Origin: Deltaproteobacteria bacterium RIFCSPHIGHO2_02_FULL_40_28
GTDB lineage: Bacteria > UBA10199 > 2-12-FULL-40-28
Assembly: GCA_001798135.1 (NCBI GenBank)
Contig: MGRJ01000004.1
Location: 50,016-114,015 of the forward strand
Reading direction: 5' to 3'
Length of the DNA stretch: 64,000 nucleotides
Part shown: positions 24,582 to 34,185 of the stretch, piece by piece
How positions within the stretch are numbered: the stretch's first letter is position 1
How the letters are laid out: the number at the start of each line of letters is the position of its first letter
Position numbers and translations under genes: made by a program
Notes under the pieces: model-generated
The model's input: the letters and a program-made list of their open reading frames with translations, nothing else
Told to the model about the DNA's origin: nothing
Databases searched by the model: none

Positions 24582-25601
24582 ATGACCAAGCAAATTTCTT
24601 ATGTTCAATTAATTTTTCGCCAATACTGGAACTCTTGGATAAATCGTTTTGGCTTGATATGTGTGTGTTTTCTTTTTGCGGTGGCAATTTTTTCGCCTCT
24701 CTTATCCAATGATTACCCTTATTTTTTGAAAAAAAATGGAAAAGAATATTTTCCTATTCTCACTCAAATTTTTCCTTTCAGTACCTGGATTCATTATGCT
24801 GATCTAGAAGGAATTGATTTTAAAAAAATTGTTCTTGAAGGGGATGATCGTATTGTTTTTCCTCCCATTCCCTATTCTCCAACCGAATATAATTTGGACG
24901 AACCTCTGGTTGCCCCTAGTTCCAAGCATTGGATGGGAACCGATGAACAAGGCAGAGATGTAACGAGCCGGCTTGTTTATGGATCTCAAATTTCTCTTTC
25001 GGTTGGATTTGTTGCTGTGGGTATTTATGTTTTGTTAGGTGTGATTGTTGGAGCCTTGGCTGGATATTATGGAGGCAAAGTTGATATGATTGTTTCGCGT
25101 GCCATGGAAATTATCATGTGTTTTCCAACTTTTTTTCTCATTTTAGCTGTGTTAGCTTTTATTGGTCCTAGCCTTTACAATATTATGTTTATCATCGGTA
25201 TTACAGGTTGGACAGGCATTGCCCGTTTGGTAAGGGCTGATTTTTTAAAATTACGTAATCAAGATTTTGTTACAGCCGTTATTGCTTCTGGGGCTAAGCC
25301 TGTACGGGTGATTTTTAAACATATTCTTCCCAATACTTTAGCTCCTGTGATGGTTTCAGCAAGTTTTGGTGTAGCCTCGGCTATTTTAGTTGAATCGTCG
25401 CTTTCTTACTTGGGCTTTGGTGTACAACCCCCCACTCCCAGTTGGGGAGATATCTTGTCGCAGTCGAGAGATTTTATGGACATTGCCTGGTGGCTTACCA
25501 TTTTTCCAGGCGTTGCTATTTTTATCACCATTACGGCTTTTAATTTAGTGGGAGAAGGTTTGCGGGATGCCATTGATCCGCGCTTAAAAACAGGGCAGTA
25601 G
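24582..25601 (+). CDS. oppC: Oligopeptide/dipeptide ABC transporter permease, OppC/DppC type
   Basis: Six membrane segments, with an N-terminal helix about 25-45 and a roughly 80-residue periplasmic insert before GTDEQGRDVTSRLVYG, the hallmark of the OppC/DppC subfamily. The EAA-like coupling loop for the ATPases is at GAKPVRVIFKHILPN. I place the start at the ATG at 24582. An ATG at 24555 overlapping the M20 gene would add nine residues and has AAGGA 11 bases upstream, so it is possible. No OppB permease or OppA binding protein is next to it. Confidence 0.92.
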   Translation: MTKQISYVQLIFRQYWNSWINRFGLICVCFLFAVAIFSPLLSNDYPYFLKKNGKEYFPILTQIFPFSTWIHYADLEGIDFKKIVLEGDDRIVFPPIPYSPTEYNLDEPLVAPSSKHWMGTDEQGRDVTSRLVYGSQISLSVGFVAVGIYVLLGVIVGALAGYYGGKVDMIVSRAMEIIMCFPTFFLILAVLAFIGPSLYNIMFIIGITGWTGIARLVRADFLKLRNQDFVTAVIASGAKPVRVIFKHILPNTLAPVMVSASFGVASAILVESSLSYLGFGVQPPTPSWGDILSQSRDFMDIAWWLTIFPGVAIFITITAFNLVGEGLRDAIDPRLKTGQ

Positions 25602-25621
25602 AAGCTTCAAAAAAGGTCCAG

Positions 25622-26608
25622 ATGCAAGACATCATAGAAGTTAAAAATTTAACAACAGAACTCACGCTGGGTGATGTGCATGTTCCTGTGGTAAATGATG
25701 TTTCTTTTAAAATTCGCCCTGGTGAAGTGTATGCCTTGGTTGGAGAATCAGGCTGTGGAAAATCGATGACGGCTCTTTCGATCATGCGTTTGGTGCCAGA
25801 GCCTCCCGCCAAAATTGTAGGAGGAGAAATTTTACTTCATCCCAAAAATGGAGGCTCCTCCAATCTTCTGAAACTCACAGAAAAAGAAATGCGTGGGGTT
25901 CGTGGAAATCGGATTGCCATGATTTTTCAAGAACCCATGACGAGCTTAAATCCTGTTTTTACCATTGGAGATCAAATTACAGAGGCTATTATTTTGCATC
26001 AGCATCTCTCTAAAAAACAAGCTTTGGCCAATGCCATAGAAATGTTAAACACAGTAGGTATTCCTAATCCTACCCAAAGAGTTTCTCAATATCCTCACGA
26101 ATTAAGTGGTGGCATGCGTCAAAGAGTGATGATTGCCATGGCTTTAAGTTGCAAACCGGAACTGCTGATAGCAGATGAGCCAACCACTGCCTTGGATGTA
26201 ACCATTCAAGCTCAAATTTTAGAGCTTATCCTAAAATTGGTGCATGATTTTTCGATGTCTCTTTTACTGATTACCCACGATTTGGGAATTGTAGCTGAAT
26301 TTGCAAAACAAGTGGCTGTTATGTATGCAGGACAAATTGTAGAGCAAAGTAGTGTTTTAGATTTATTTGCAAATACAAAACATCCTTACACCAAAGGACT
26401 GCTTGATTCGGTGCCCATGCCTTTTAAACAAGACGGAAAATTAACATCTATTCCGGGAATGGTTCCTGATTTATTTGAGTTGCCAAAAGGATGTGCTTAT
26501 CAGGATCGATGCGAGAAGGTACATAGGGATTGCAAAGAAATTCGTCCTCAACTTTTAGGGAAAAATCTCAAACATCGTTATCGATGTTTTTTCCCATATG
26601 CAAAATAG
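25622..26608 (+). CDS. oppD: Oligopeptide/dipeptide ABC transporter ATPase, OppD/DppD type
   Basis: The 328-residue ATPase has Walker A GESGCGKSM (about 42-50), a Q-loop (IFQEPMTSLNP), signature LSGGMRQR, Walker B LLIADEPTTALD, and an H-loop His in LLITHDLG. The C-terminal oligopeptide-transporter extension has the Cys cluster (CAYQDRCEKVHRDC) that in relatives can bind an iron-sulfur cluster. Pairs with the OppF-type ATPase downstream (11-base overlap). Confidence 0.95.
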   Translation: MQDIIEVKNLTTELTLGDVHVPVVNDVSFKIRPGEVYALVGESGCGKSMTALSIMRLVPEPPAKIVGGEILLHPKNGGSSNLLKLTEKEMRGVRGNRIAMIFQEPMTSLNPVFTIGDQITEAIILHQHLSKKQALANAIEMLNTVGIPNPTQRVSQYPHELSGGMRQRVMIAMALSCKPELLIADEPTTALDVTIQAQILELILKLVHDFSMSLLLITHDLGIVAEFAKQVAVMYAGQIVEQSSVLDLFANTKHPYTKGLLDSVPMPFKQDGKLTSIPGMVPDLFELPKGCAYQDRCEKVHRDCKEIRPQLLGKNLKHRYRCFFPYAK

Positions 26609-27566
26609 TATGCCGTTATTAGAAGTTAAAAATTTGGTGAAAACATTTCCTGTAAAGGGAGGTTTTTTTGGAAAAACAGTGGGGGAGGTGCATGCTCTAT
26701 CTGGCGTAAGCCTTTTTTTAGGAAAAGGAGAAATTGTTGGATTAGTAGGGGAGTCGGGTTGTGGCAAAACAACTTTAGGTCGCACCATTTTAAAACTAAC
26801 AGAACCAACTGATGGTAAAATTATATTTCATGGAAAAAATATTACTTCTTATTCTGCGGAACAAATGAGGCCTTTAAGACGTGAAATGCAAATTGTTTTT
26901 CAAGATCCCTATGCTTCACTTAATCCCCGTATGACGATAGGGAATGCCATTTCAGAACCTTTAAAGGTACATAAAATCGTTCCTCGCAAAGAATTAAAAG
27001 AAAAAGTTTTGGAACTTTTAAGTGTGGTAGGTTTAAAAGAAGATGCCTATTACAAATATCCTCATGAATTTTCGGGTGGCCAAAGGCAAAGAATTGGTAT
27101 TGCCAGGGCTTTAAGTGTTAATCCCAAATTAGTTGTGGCTGACGAGCCTGTTTCAGCTTTAGATGTTTCTATTCAAGCTCAAATTATCAATTTACTTTCT
27201 GATTTGAATCAACAATTTGGTCTATCACTGCTTTTTATTTCACACGATTTAAAAGTGGTGCGGCATATTAGCCACCGGGTGATGGTGATGTACTTGGGGC
27301 GTGTGATGGAAGTACTTGATGCGGGAGATCTTTCTGAAGCTAAACACCCCTATACCGTATCGCTTCTTTCTGCTGTGCCTGTTGCTGATCCTAAGCATAA
27401 AAGAAAACGCATTATTTTAGCAGGTGATGTTCCTTCCCCTTTAAATCCTCCCAGTGGTTGTGTTTTTCATACCCGTTGTCCCATGGCCATTGAGCGTTGT
27501 AAAACCGAGATACCTCTTCTTCGTGAAGCAGAAAAAGATAATCAAGTTGCTTGTCATTTGGTGTAA
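26598..27566 (+). CDS. oppF: Oligopeptide/dipeptide ABC transporter ATPase, OppF/DppF type
   Basis: The 322-residue ATPase has Walker A GESGCGKTTLGR, a Q-loop (VFQDPYASLNPRMTI), signature FSGGQRQR, Walker B LVVADEPVSALD, and a C-terminal CVFHTRCPMAIERC cysteine cluster. It forms the heterodimeric motor with the preceding ATPase. The start could be 26598 or the ATG at 26610 just after the oppD stop. No terminator-like hairpin follows before the vapB promoter. Confidence 0.95.
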   Translation: MQNSMPLLEVKNLVKTFPVKGGFFGKTVGEVHALSGVSLFLGKGEIVGLVGESGCGKTTLGRTILKLTEPTDGKIIFHGKNITSYSAEQMRPLRREMQIVFQDPYASLNPRMTIGNAISEPLKVHKIVPRKELKEKVLELLSVVGLKEDAYYKYPHEFSGGQRQRIGIARALSVNPKLVVADEPVSALDVSIQAQIINLLSDLNQQFGLSLLFISHDLKVVRHISHRVMVMYLGRVMEVLDAGDLSEAKHPYTVSLLSAVPVADPKHKRKRIILAGDVPSPLNPPSGCVFHTRCPMAIERCKTEIPLLREAEKDNQVACHLV

Positions 27567-27586
27567 AATGAGAGGGGTAAAATTCA

Positions 27587-27627
27587 TTGACATATTAGCT
27601 TGTGCATTTTATAATTAATATTGCACA
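27587..27627 (+). promoter_or_regulatory. Consensus promoter with inverted repeat (vapBC)
   Basis: -35 TTGACA (27587-27592), a 17-base spacer, and -10 TATAAT (27610-27615). An inverted repeat TGTGCA (27601-27606) / TGCACA (27622-27627) spans the -10 box and expected start point, the usual place for autoregulation by the antitoxin-toxin complex. Confidence 0.75.
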
Positions 27628-27637
27628 GAGGTTTTAT

Positions 27638-27835
27638 ATGAGAACAAATGTAACCCTTGACTCAAATCTTATCAAAAAATTACAACTTGTTACTGATACC
27701 GAAACCAAGGCAAAGGCTGTTGTGATTGCCATAGAAGATTTTTTGAGAAGACAAAAGATTAAAGACATTAAAAATTTCAAAGGCAAACTCCGTTTTAGGT
27801 CTGATACTGCCAAATCACGTCATGATGTCCGATAG
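27638..27835 (+). CDS. vapB: Type II antitoxin, VapB-like
   Basis: The 65-residue protein begins RTNVTLDSNLIKKLQ, a ribbon-helix-helix type N-terminus, followed by the helix VTDTETKAKAVVIAIEDFLRRQK and a basic tail that would wrap the toxin. An AGAGG lies 6-7 bases before the ATG at 27638, which I prefer to the GTG at 27602 inside the promoter. It overlaps the PIN toxin start by 14 bases, the standard VapBC arrangement. Confidence 0.85.
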   Translation: MRTNVTLDSNLIKKLQLVTDTETKAKAVVIAIEDFLRRQKIKDIKNFKGKLRFRSDTAKSRHDVR

Positions 27836-28229
27836 ATCTGTTTTAATTGATACTTCCATTTGGATTGAATATTTCAGGGGAAAAAATCACCAATTTTTAT
27901 CTGTAGTTGATGTTCTTTTAGACGAGGATCGAGTTGTAAATGTTGATCTTGTTTGTGCAGAGCTCTATCGAGGTGCTCGTTCTGAAAAGGAGATTCGATT
28001 TTTAGAGCAACATTTTTCTGCCATTCCTTCTCTTCAAGTTCCAGTTGATGTTTGGAGATTGGTGGGAAAGTTTTCTTTTCAATTAGCCAAAAAAGGATAC
28101 CTGCCGCATCTTGTTGATGCTTACATTGCTTTTACGGCCATTGAGCACAATGTGACTTTATTTACAAAAGATCGGGATTTTCAACACATGGCCCGTTTGG
28201 GCCCACTTAAACTCTATCAATTGAAGTAA
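27822..28229 (+). CDS. vapC: VapC-family PIN-domain ribonuclease toxin
   Basis: The 135-residue PIN domain has the acidic site: LIDTSIWIEYF (Asp near residue 10), VCAELYRGA (Glu near 47), HLVDAYIAFTA (Asp near 99), and FTKDRDF (Asp near 117). VapC toxins cleave tRNA or rRNA and are neutralised by VapB. All catalytic acids are intact, so the toxin should be active. Confidence 0.92.
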   Translation: MMSDRSVLIDTSIWIEYFRGKNHQFLSVVDVLLDEDRVVNVDLVCAELYRGARSEKEIRFLEQHFSAIPSLQVPVDVWRLVGKFSFQLAKKGYLPHLVDAYIAFTAIEHNVTLFTKDRDFQHMARLGPLKLYQLK

Positions 28230-28307
28230 GCTATTTTAAATCATCTAATCGTTGACATTTTTTAAAAGTACTGGCAATCACCAAGCTGAAGAATAAGGAG
28301 GATAAAT

Positions 28308-29165
28308 ATGAATATTCAAAAAATTGGAGTTATTGGTACAGGAACTATGGGGCATGGGATAGCCCAGGTGGCAGCATTGGGTGGTTTTGATGTTGAAGTG
28401 CAAGATTGTAATGCTGACATAACAAATAAGGGAGTAGCTAAGATTGCAAAATCCCTTGGGAGCCTTGTTGAAAAAGGGAAACTCACTGCCGAACAAGCCA
28501 ATGGAGCTAAAGAGAAAATTAAAGTTGTTTCCTCCCTCGGTGATTTTAAGGATTGTGATTTAGTGATTGAAGCCATTACCGAAAATCTACAAGCAAAAAT
28601 TAAGCTTTTTTCTGAGCTTAAAGGTGTTTTAAAACCCACAGCTATTTTAGCAACCAACACTTCTTCTATTTCTGTTACTTTTCTTGCCTCTCAAACAGAT
28701 CGGAGTGATCGTTTTATTGGAATGCATTTTTTCAATCCCGTTCCTCTCATGAAATTAGTAGAAGTTATTCGTGGCCTGCAAACATCACAACAAACATTTG
28801 ATGCCGTGTTTGCTGTTTCACAAAAGCTAGGTAAAACCCCAGCTGCTATTAAAGACTCTGCTGGTTTTGCAGTTAATCGATTGCTTCTTCCTTTAATTAA
28901 CGAAGCCTTTTTTGTGCTTCAAGAAGGTATTGCCGATGCCAAAACCATTGATGAGGTGATGAAGCTTGGAGCCAATCATCCCATGGGGCCTTTAACATTG
29001 GGAGATTTTGTAGGCTTGGATGTAGCACTTGCTGCCATGGAAGTGTTGCAACGAGACTTGGGCGATAGCAAGTATCGTCCCGCTCCCTTACTGCGCAAGT
29101 ATGTAGAGGCTGGATGGTTGGGCAGAAAAACCGGTCGCGGAGTTTACGACTATACTCAGAAGTAA
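28308..29165 (+). CDS. hbd: 3-hydroxybutyryl-CoA dehydrogenase
   Basis: The 285-residue protein has the N-terminal NAD-binding motif [14 protein letters not shown], a catalytic His segment ([16 protein letters not shown]), and the C-terminal domain [14 protein letters not shown] ... [12 protein letters not shown]. It oxidises or reduces 3-hydroxyacyl-CoA in beta-oxidation or butyrate metabolism. The ATG has AAGGAGG 7 bases upstream, the best ribosome site in the region. It stands alone, without thiolase or crotonase genes nearby, and overlaps the 3' end of the convergent slt gene by 10 bases. Confidence 0.93.
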   Translation: MNIQKIGVIGTGTMGHGIAQVAALGGFDVEVQDCNADITNKGVAKIAKSLGSLVEKGKLTAEQANGAKEKIKVVSSLGDFKDCDLVIEAITENLQAKIKLFSELKGVLKPTAILATNTSSISVTFLASQTDRSDRFIGMHFFNPVPLMKLVEVIRGLQTSQQTFDAVFAVSQKLGKTPAAIKDSAGFAVNRLLLPLINEAFFVLQEGIADAKTIDEVMKLGANHPMGPLTLGDFVGLDVALAAMEVLQRDLGDSKYRPAPLLRKYVEAGWLGRKTGRGVYDYTQK

Positions 29166-31030
29166 GGAATTTGAACTCCGTAGGCATGCATGGAGCGGAG
29201 TACTCGTTTTACATATCCCCTGGTTTCATTAAACGGAACTTCTTCAATAAATTCTTCTAAGGAAAGTTGCCCTAAACTTTTTTTCCACGAATCTACATTT
29301 CCAGGTCCTGCATTGTAAGCCATAATGGCTAAGGGATAAGAACCTTGGTAGCGCGTCAAAAGATCTTTAAAAAACCATGAACCTAAAATTAAATTGGTTT
29401 GTGGTTCATAAATATTTTGAGTCGTAAAACCAGATAAGCCTATTTGGTTGGCAACCATTTTAGCTGTGCCCGGCATGAGTTGCATTAATCCTATGGCACC
29501 CGCTGTTGAAACCACACGGTCTCGAAACTGAGATTCTTCTCTCATCATGCCTTCAATAACGCCCCGTGGGAGTTGGCTTTTCTCATAGGCGTGCTTGATA
29601 GCTTGTGGATACGCATGGGGATAAAAATAAAAAGCCCATTCAGAAGCACTCCCTCGTAAGGTTAAAGGACTTAATCCTGTTGCTTCAGAAGCTAATAAAA
29701 GAGCCTGGTAATAATTTTCGCCACTAAACCACAACTGTGCTTTTTGAGCTGGTGTTAAGCTTGTAAGAATATGCACAGCATAATCAGCCATTGCCAAAGC
29801 TTCTTGATGAAATCCTTCCCTACTTAAAAAAGTAACGAGAGAGAAAACACGGGTGTATACTTCATCTCCGCTCACTAAAGGTATCTGTAAATGAATGATG
29901 GGAGAAAAAGATCGTTTTAATTTTTGTGAGGAGGTAAAAGCGTAATAAGAAAAAGGGAATTCTTTTAAAATTTTTTCATACAAGGGATGCGCAATACTTG
30001 ATTTGTTTTGTTTTTCTAAAACTCTGGCTTGCCAATACAGGGCTTGGGGATACCACTCTTCATCAGGAGGCGTGTCACTTATAATTTTTTGGAAAAATTG
30101 AAAAGCTTTGTCGTAGGATTTATTTTTATAAGATTTCCATCCAATTTCCCAAAGAGCGGACGCTCTCATGTCACCAGAAGAATTGAGAAGTGCATTCCAG
30201 AAGGAACCTTCTGGTTTACCTGTGGGATCCGAAAGTTTCCATAAAGCATAAAAGGCATCGTCGGTGAGGCGATCTTTGGGAAAATGAGAAAGAAGTTTTT
30301 GAAATCCTGTTTTGGCTTCTTCATCTTTTCCTAGTTTTTTATTTAAAGAGGCTGTCCAGTAAACACCTTTTTTAAAAGGTTCATCGGTACAAGAAAGTTG
30401 GAGAATATTTTGATAAGTTTGAAGAGCCTCTTCAATTTGTTTGGTTTGCCTGTACCAGGTTGCTAGATCCAAAAGACAAGAGCAAGGCGAATTTATTTTT
30501 GAAACTTCTTCTCTTGTCACCAAAGGCATTCCTGGTTCTGGTTTTCCCCAGTTAAGGTCCGCCTTTATGCCCAGACATTTTGTTTCAGTTTTAATATCAG
30601 GTGGCAGGCTAGCTCTGGGATTTATTTCTGCATTAATTCCCATCACCCAAGATTTTTTATCAGGATCTGGAATTAAGGTTCCCAATGCTTTTTTGTAAAG
30701 TTCTCGATAAAAGGAATCCTTGTTTTCTGGGGTAATGGCAGGTTCTATGGGGATGGTAATTAAAGGATGACCAAGAAGAACCTTAATGTAAAAATCAAAA
30801 AATGGATCTTGAATGGAGGAGAGTAATGGTAGAGCCTCATTTTTTTTACCTTCTTTTATTTTTTGTTCAGCTAATTTTATTTTAGCCCATAAACCAATCG
30901 TATCGGTTTGATGAGAGAGAGATTCGATTTTTTGAAGAGAAATTTCTTGTGCGAAAATAGAGAATGGAATTATTTCTATAATGCTTGTAAGAACTAAAAA
31001 ATAAAATATTTTTATTTTGAGTTGATACAT
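29156..31030 (-). CDS. slt: Soluble lytic transglycosylase (Slt70-like) with TPR region
   Basis: Cleaves the MurNAc-GlcNAc bond of peptidoglycan in the periplasm. The 624-residue protein has a signal peptide (about 1-27, [20 protein letters not shown]). A long superhelical region (about 40-460) has TPR-like repeats ([35 protein letters not shown]). The C-terminal SLT domain has catalytic E499 in the MMREESQF motif, [13 protein letters not shown] and [10 protein letters not shown]. This is the usual Slt70 layout. Confidence 0.93.
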   Translation of the reverse strand: MYQLKIKIFYFLVLTSIIEIIPFSIFAQEISLQKIESLSHQTDTIGLWAKIKLAEQKIKEGKKNEALPLLSSIQDPFFDFYIKVLLGHPLITIPIEPAITPENKDSFYRELYKKALGTLIPDPDKKSWVMGINAEINPRASLPPDIKTETKCLGIKADLNWGKPEPGMPLVTREEVSKINSPCSCLLDLATWYRQTKQIEEALQTYQNILQLSCTDEPFKKGVYWTASLNKKLGKDEEAKTGFQKLLSHFPKDRLTDDAFYALWKLSDPTGKPEGSFWNALLNSSGDMRASALWEIGWKSYKNKSYDKAFQFFQKIISDTPPDEEWYPQALYWQARVLEKQNKSSIAHPLYEKILKEFPFSYYAFTSSQKLKRSFSPIIHLQIPLVSGDEVYTRVFSLVTFLSREGFHQEALAMADYAVHILTSLTPAQKAQLWFSGENYYQALLLASEATGLSPLTLRGSASEWAFYFYPHAYPQAIKHAYEKSQLPRGVIEGMMREESQFRDRVVSTAGAIGLMQLMPGTAKMVANQIGLSGFTTQNIYEPQTNLILGSWFFKDLLTRYQGSYPLAIMAYNAGPGNVDSWKKSLGQLSLEEFIEEVPFNETRGYVKRVLRSMHAYGVQIPYF

Positions 31031-31073
31031 AAAAAATATCTGTCATCGCAATGACATTTTACAGATTGTGTTC

Positions 31074-31742
31074 TCAAGGCAAGTTTCCCATAACTTCATT
31101 TAATCCGGGGTAGTCTGGATTTATTTTTTGAAGAAGTTTCAAACGTTCTATGGCCTGTCTTGTTCGATTTGTTTGTTTTAAGCAAAGAGCCCAATTAAAA
31201 AGAACATCTTGTTGTCTTCGTCCCTCCGGGTTTTTCATCCACGCCATTCGGTAAAGATTAGAAGCAAGTTGAAAATTTCCATCCATTTGTAGTTGCATGG
31301 CTTGCAGAAAAAGAGTTTCGGCATCTCCTGGAGGAGGTAGGGGAGGAGGTGCTGAGAGATTGCCCAAGGGTTCTTCGTCAGTTAAAAAACCAGAACTCAC
31401 AGCAGGAGAAACAAAATCGTCGTTATTTCTTGGTTGAAAGGGGTTAAATAATGGTTTTCTGCCCCTTTCCAAAGGGCTTACAATTTCATATTCTGCATTG
31501 GGTTTGCTCCAGTGAAAAATTCCAAGAGCTATTCCTACTAGCCCTATAAAACTTAAACCTACTACCCAGGCTCGTGGAATGAAAATTTTTAATCCTGGCT
31601 TTGATAAACTGTGAGCAGCTTGAGCTTGAATAGTTTTAAGAAGAGCCTCAGGAGGTGTTGTACATGCTTCACCCTGGTAGAGTTTTAAGATAAGCTCGTC
31701 TTCCAAGGGGGTATTGGTTTGGTTGTTTGGTTCTTTTATCAT
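31074..31742 (-). CDS. Putative membrane anti-sigma factor with C-terminal TPR-like region
   Basis: A 222-residue protein with a cytoplasmic N-terminal segment (about 1-57), one membrane helix (about 58-78, WVVGLSFIGLVGIALGIFHW), a Pro-rich stretch (SAPPPLPPPGD), and a C-terminal TPR-like pair (FLQAMQLQMDGNFQLASNLY..., VLFNWALCLKQTNRTRQAIERL). It is coupled to the ECF sigma gene by a 4-base overlap, the usual place for an anti-sigma factor. The common zinc-binding HxxxCxxC motif is absent from its N-terminus, so the role is inferred from context. Confidence 0.75.
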   Translation of the reverse strand: MIKEPNNQTNTPLEDELILKLYQGEACTTPPEALLKTIQAQAAHSLSKPGLKIFIPRAWVVGLSFIGLVGIALGIFHWSKPNAEYEIVSPLERGRKPLFNPFQPRNNDDFVSPAVSSGFLTDEEPLGNLSAPPPLPPPGDAETLFLQAMQLQMDGNFQLASNLYRMAWMKNPEGRRQQDVLFNWALCLKQTNRTRQAIERLKLLQKINPDYPGLNEVMGNLP

Positions 31743-32329
31743 GTAATTTCTTTTAAAAGCCCTTTTTTTCTAAAATAATCTCCCAAGGTATCCATGGCAT
31801 AACGCATGCGTGATTTAACCGTGTTTGTAGAACAAACCATCACTTCTCCAATTTCTTCAAAAGTCAGTTCTGATTTCACCCTTAAAACAAAAGTTTCCCG
31901 TTGTTCAGGAGGTAGTTTTTTTAGTGCTTCCGTTAAAAGAGACCCTAGTTCTCCTTCGACTACATTTTCATGAGCGTTTGTTTCCACGCTTATCCCTTCA
32001 ATTTGTCCTTCATCATCAAGATCTTCCGGTGTTCTTTTCTTTTTTCGTAAGGCATCAATGGTGGTGGTTCTGGCAATGGTAAAAAGCCAGGCTTTAAAAG
32101 AAACATCACTTCTAAATTGCTCGCGTCTTTCAACCACCTTAAAAAAGGTTTCTTGAAAAATATCCTCAGCATGAGCCTGGGATTTAACCATTTTTAAAAT
32201 GAAGGTAAACACCTGATTTTTATGTTTGGCCAAAAGAGTATTAAAAGAAGCGTTGTCTCCTGCCTTGTAGCGAGAAAAAAGAATCTCGTCGGTTAATTGT
32301 GTTTGGCCTTCAATATTGCTTCTTCCCAT
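31739..32329 (-). CDS. ECF-type RNA polymerase sigma factor
   Basis: The 196-residue protein has sigma region 2 (about 25-95: FNTLLAKHKNQVFTFILKMV ... AEDIFQETFFKV ... FKAWLFTIARTTTIDALRKKKR) and region 4 (about 130-185: LLTEALKKLPPEQRETFVLRVKSELTFEEIGEVMVCSTNTVKSRMRYAMD), with no regions 1 or 3. This is the RpoE-like ECF plan. It redirects RNA polymerase to a stress regulon that cannot be identified here. It precedes and overlaps its putative anti-sigma gene. Confidence 0.93.
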   Translation of the reverse strand: MGRSNIEGQTQLTDEILFSRYKAGDNASFNTLLAKHKNQVFTFILKMVKSQAHAEDIFQETFFKVVERREQFRSDVSFKAWLFTIARTTTIDALRKKKRTPEDLDDEGQIEGISVETNAHENVVEGELGSLLTEALKKLPPEQRETFVLRVKSELTFEEIGEVMVCSTNTVKSRMRYAMDTLGDYFRKKGLLKEIT

Positions 32330-32400
32330 AAAAGTTAACGCGCCCTGGTTAAAAAAGGTTCTTTTTTATTTGAGGAAATTAGTGTAATTTCCCATAAATC

Positions 32401-33276
32401 ATGAACAAAATCAAAGTTATTCTCGGTGTGGTTGTGCTCAATATCCTCTTTGGCACTAGTTTTCCTATTATTAAAACCATTCTCATTTATTTTACACCAA
32501 AAGAATGGTGTTTTATTCGCGTCGTTCTTTACACCTTGGTACTTTGTTTATGGGTAGGGCGCAAGTTATGGTCTTATCCCTTAGAGCTGCGTGATTTTTT
32601 CTGGCTTATTTTGGGTGCTCTATCGGGGATGTTGGTGAATCAAATTAGTTTTGTAGAAGGACTTCACAGAACATCTCCTGCTCATTCTGCCATTATTTCT
32701 ACCACTATTCCCTTGTGGGCCATGCTTCTTGCTACTTTTTTCTTAAAGGAAAAAATGCGGCTTTCTCATTTATTTGGTTTAATTGCTGGCATTTTAGGAG
32801 TGGCTATTCTTTTAGAGTTAGATCATGGTTTTCAGGCCAGCCCTTATTTAAATGGTGATCTCCTTTCGTTATTAAATGCAATTGCGTATTCCATTTTTTT
32901 AGTGATCTCACGCAAACATTTATCCCGAATGAATCCCATGATATCTCTAACCTTGATGTCTCTTTTTGCTTTAATAGGAACGGGTTTTTATTCTTCTTGG
33001 GATTTTCCTTTAGATAAGTTGAAAAGCCTGCCGCTTTCAGTGGATTTTATGATTCTTTACGCCATCATTGTTTTAAGCATTGTTACTTTTCTGATTTGCT
33101 TGTGGACTTTGCGTCATATGGAAGCCTCAAAGGCCTCGTTTTTTGTACTGATTCAGCCCATTGTAGCAGCTGTACTTTCTTTTTTGATGCAGGCAGAAGT
33201 GCCTTCCCATCGTTTTTACGTTAGTACTTGTTTAATTTTTGCAGGAATTATTTTAGGGAACTTAAAACGGAGTTAA
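32401..33276 (+). CDS. EamA-family (DMT superfamily) transporter
   Basis: The 291-residue protein has about ten membrane helices arranged as two EamA repeats (about 5-135 and 145-285), with the motifs TSPAHSAIISTTIPLWAMLLA and EASKASFFVLIQPIVAAVLS. Such proteins export amino acids, metabolites or drugs; the substrate is unknown. A perfect inverted repeat GGAAATT-AGTGT-AATTTCC (32374-32392) lies 8 bases before the ATG, and no Shine-Dalgarno is visible, so the repeat may be an operator or translational control hairpin. Confidence 0.88.
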   Translation: MNKIKVILGVVVLNILFGTSFPIIKTILIYFTPKEWCFIRVVLYTLVLCLWVGRKLWSYPLELRDFFWLILGALSGMLVNQISFVEGLHRTSPAHSAIISTTIPLWAMLLATFFLKEKMRLSHLFGLIAGILGVAILLELDHGFQASPYLNGDLLSLLNAIAYSIFLVISRKHLSRMNPMISLTLMSLFALIGTGFYSSWDFPLDKLKSLPLSVDFMILYAIIVLSIVTFLICLWTLRHMEASKASFFVLIQPIVAAVLSFLMQAEVPSHRFYVSTCLIFAGIILGNLKRS

Positions 33277-34185
33277 TTAAATTTTTTGGGATGAAAAAGT
33301 GACCACAATGGGTTGATGATCGCTTAATTTATGTCCTTTGTTATCCATAAATCCTTTTGGAATTTCCCAGGTTTTAGCTGTGAGTGTATTTTCTTTTCCA
33401 CTTCGATACAGCATGTGATCTAAGAAATATTTGGGACATTTGGTTAAGGCGCAGGTATCACTGAGTTCTGTTTGTGCAAGAAAATTCTTAAAATTTTCTT
33501 TATCTTGGTTATTATTTTGCCACCAATGAAGGTTAAAATCTCCTGCTACAATGATGGAAGCATCTTTTGAGTTTTGTTTAATAAAGTGGCCTAATTGTTT
33601 TAGTTGACTGTAGCGGGCAGCCTGATCAGTTTCCATAAAGCCAGCATCGAGATGAATATTGTAAACATGAATGGTTGAACCATTAGGGAGATCTACTACC
33701 GAAAAGCTAAAACCCTTGGGAGCCAAGCAGTCTGCGCCCATGAAAAAACGGCCAGAACAAGCATTCCAAACTACGCGTTCGAAATGATGAAAAGGATGAA
33801 TTGAAAATTGCGAAAGACCATCATGGCTTCCCCAACGATTTTGTGCTCGTGTTCGAAAAGGGTACGCCAATGATTTTCTTAATTTTTGTGGGTAGAAGAA
33901 ATCTTCTTGAACAAGGGCCAAAGAAAAAGCATTTAATTTTTTCCCGATTAAGGGAAGATTTTGGATGGGGAATGATTTAGAAATCAATTGGGGCAGTCCT
34001 GCTACATTGTAAGTAATGACTGAAAAAACTGAAAAATCAGTTTGTGCAGAAAAATCTTCTTTAATACCAAAGGCTGGATAAAATTCTGGGGCTTCCAGAA
34101 GTTTATTTTCAAAAGATGAAAGGGCCCCTAGCCCTCGGGGAGCAGTTATTAAGGCAACCAATAAAAAGATCCAAAGTATTCTCAC
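33277..34185 (-). CDS. Secreted endonuclease/exonuclease/phosphatase-family phosphodiesterase (sphingomyelinase-like)
   Basis: The DNase I-like fold is shown by ITYNVAGLPQ, ALVQEDFF (metal Glu), VYNIHLDAG, VAGDFNLHW and LSDHQPIVV (catalytic Asp-His). The residues around HLDAGF and the secreted form fit bacterial sphingomyelinase/phospholipase C relatives as well as secreted nucleases. I place the start at a GTG at 34185. This yields a proper signal peptide (RILWIFLLVALITAPRGLG-A) directly after a TATAAT box. The longer frame to a TTG at 34218 begins in the -35 box. Extracellular or periplasmic. Substrate unproven. It abuts the convergent EamA gene. Confidence 0.85.
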   Translation of the reverse strand: MRILWIFLLVALITAPRGLGALSSFENKLLEAPEFYPAFGIKEDFSAQTDFSVFSVITYNVAGLPQLISKSFPIQNLPLIGKKLNAFSLALVQEDFFYPQKLRKSLAYPFRTRAQNRWGSHDGLSQFSIHPFHHFERVVWNACSGRFFMGADCLAPKGFSFSVVDLPNGSTIHVYNIHLDAGFMETDQAARYSQLKQLGHFIKQNSKDASIIVAGDFNLHWWQNNNQDKENFKNFLAQTELSDTCALTKCPKYFLDHMLYRSGKENTLTAKTWEIPKGFMDNKGHKLSDHQPIVVTFSSQKI

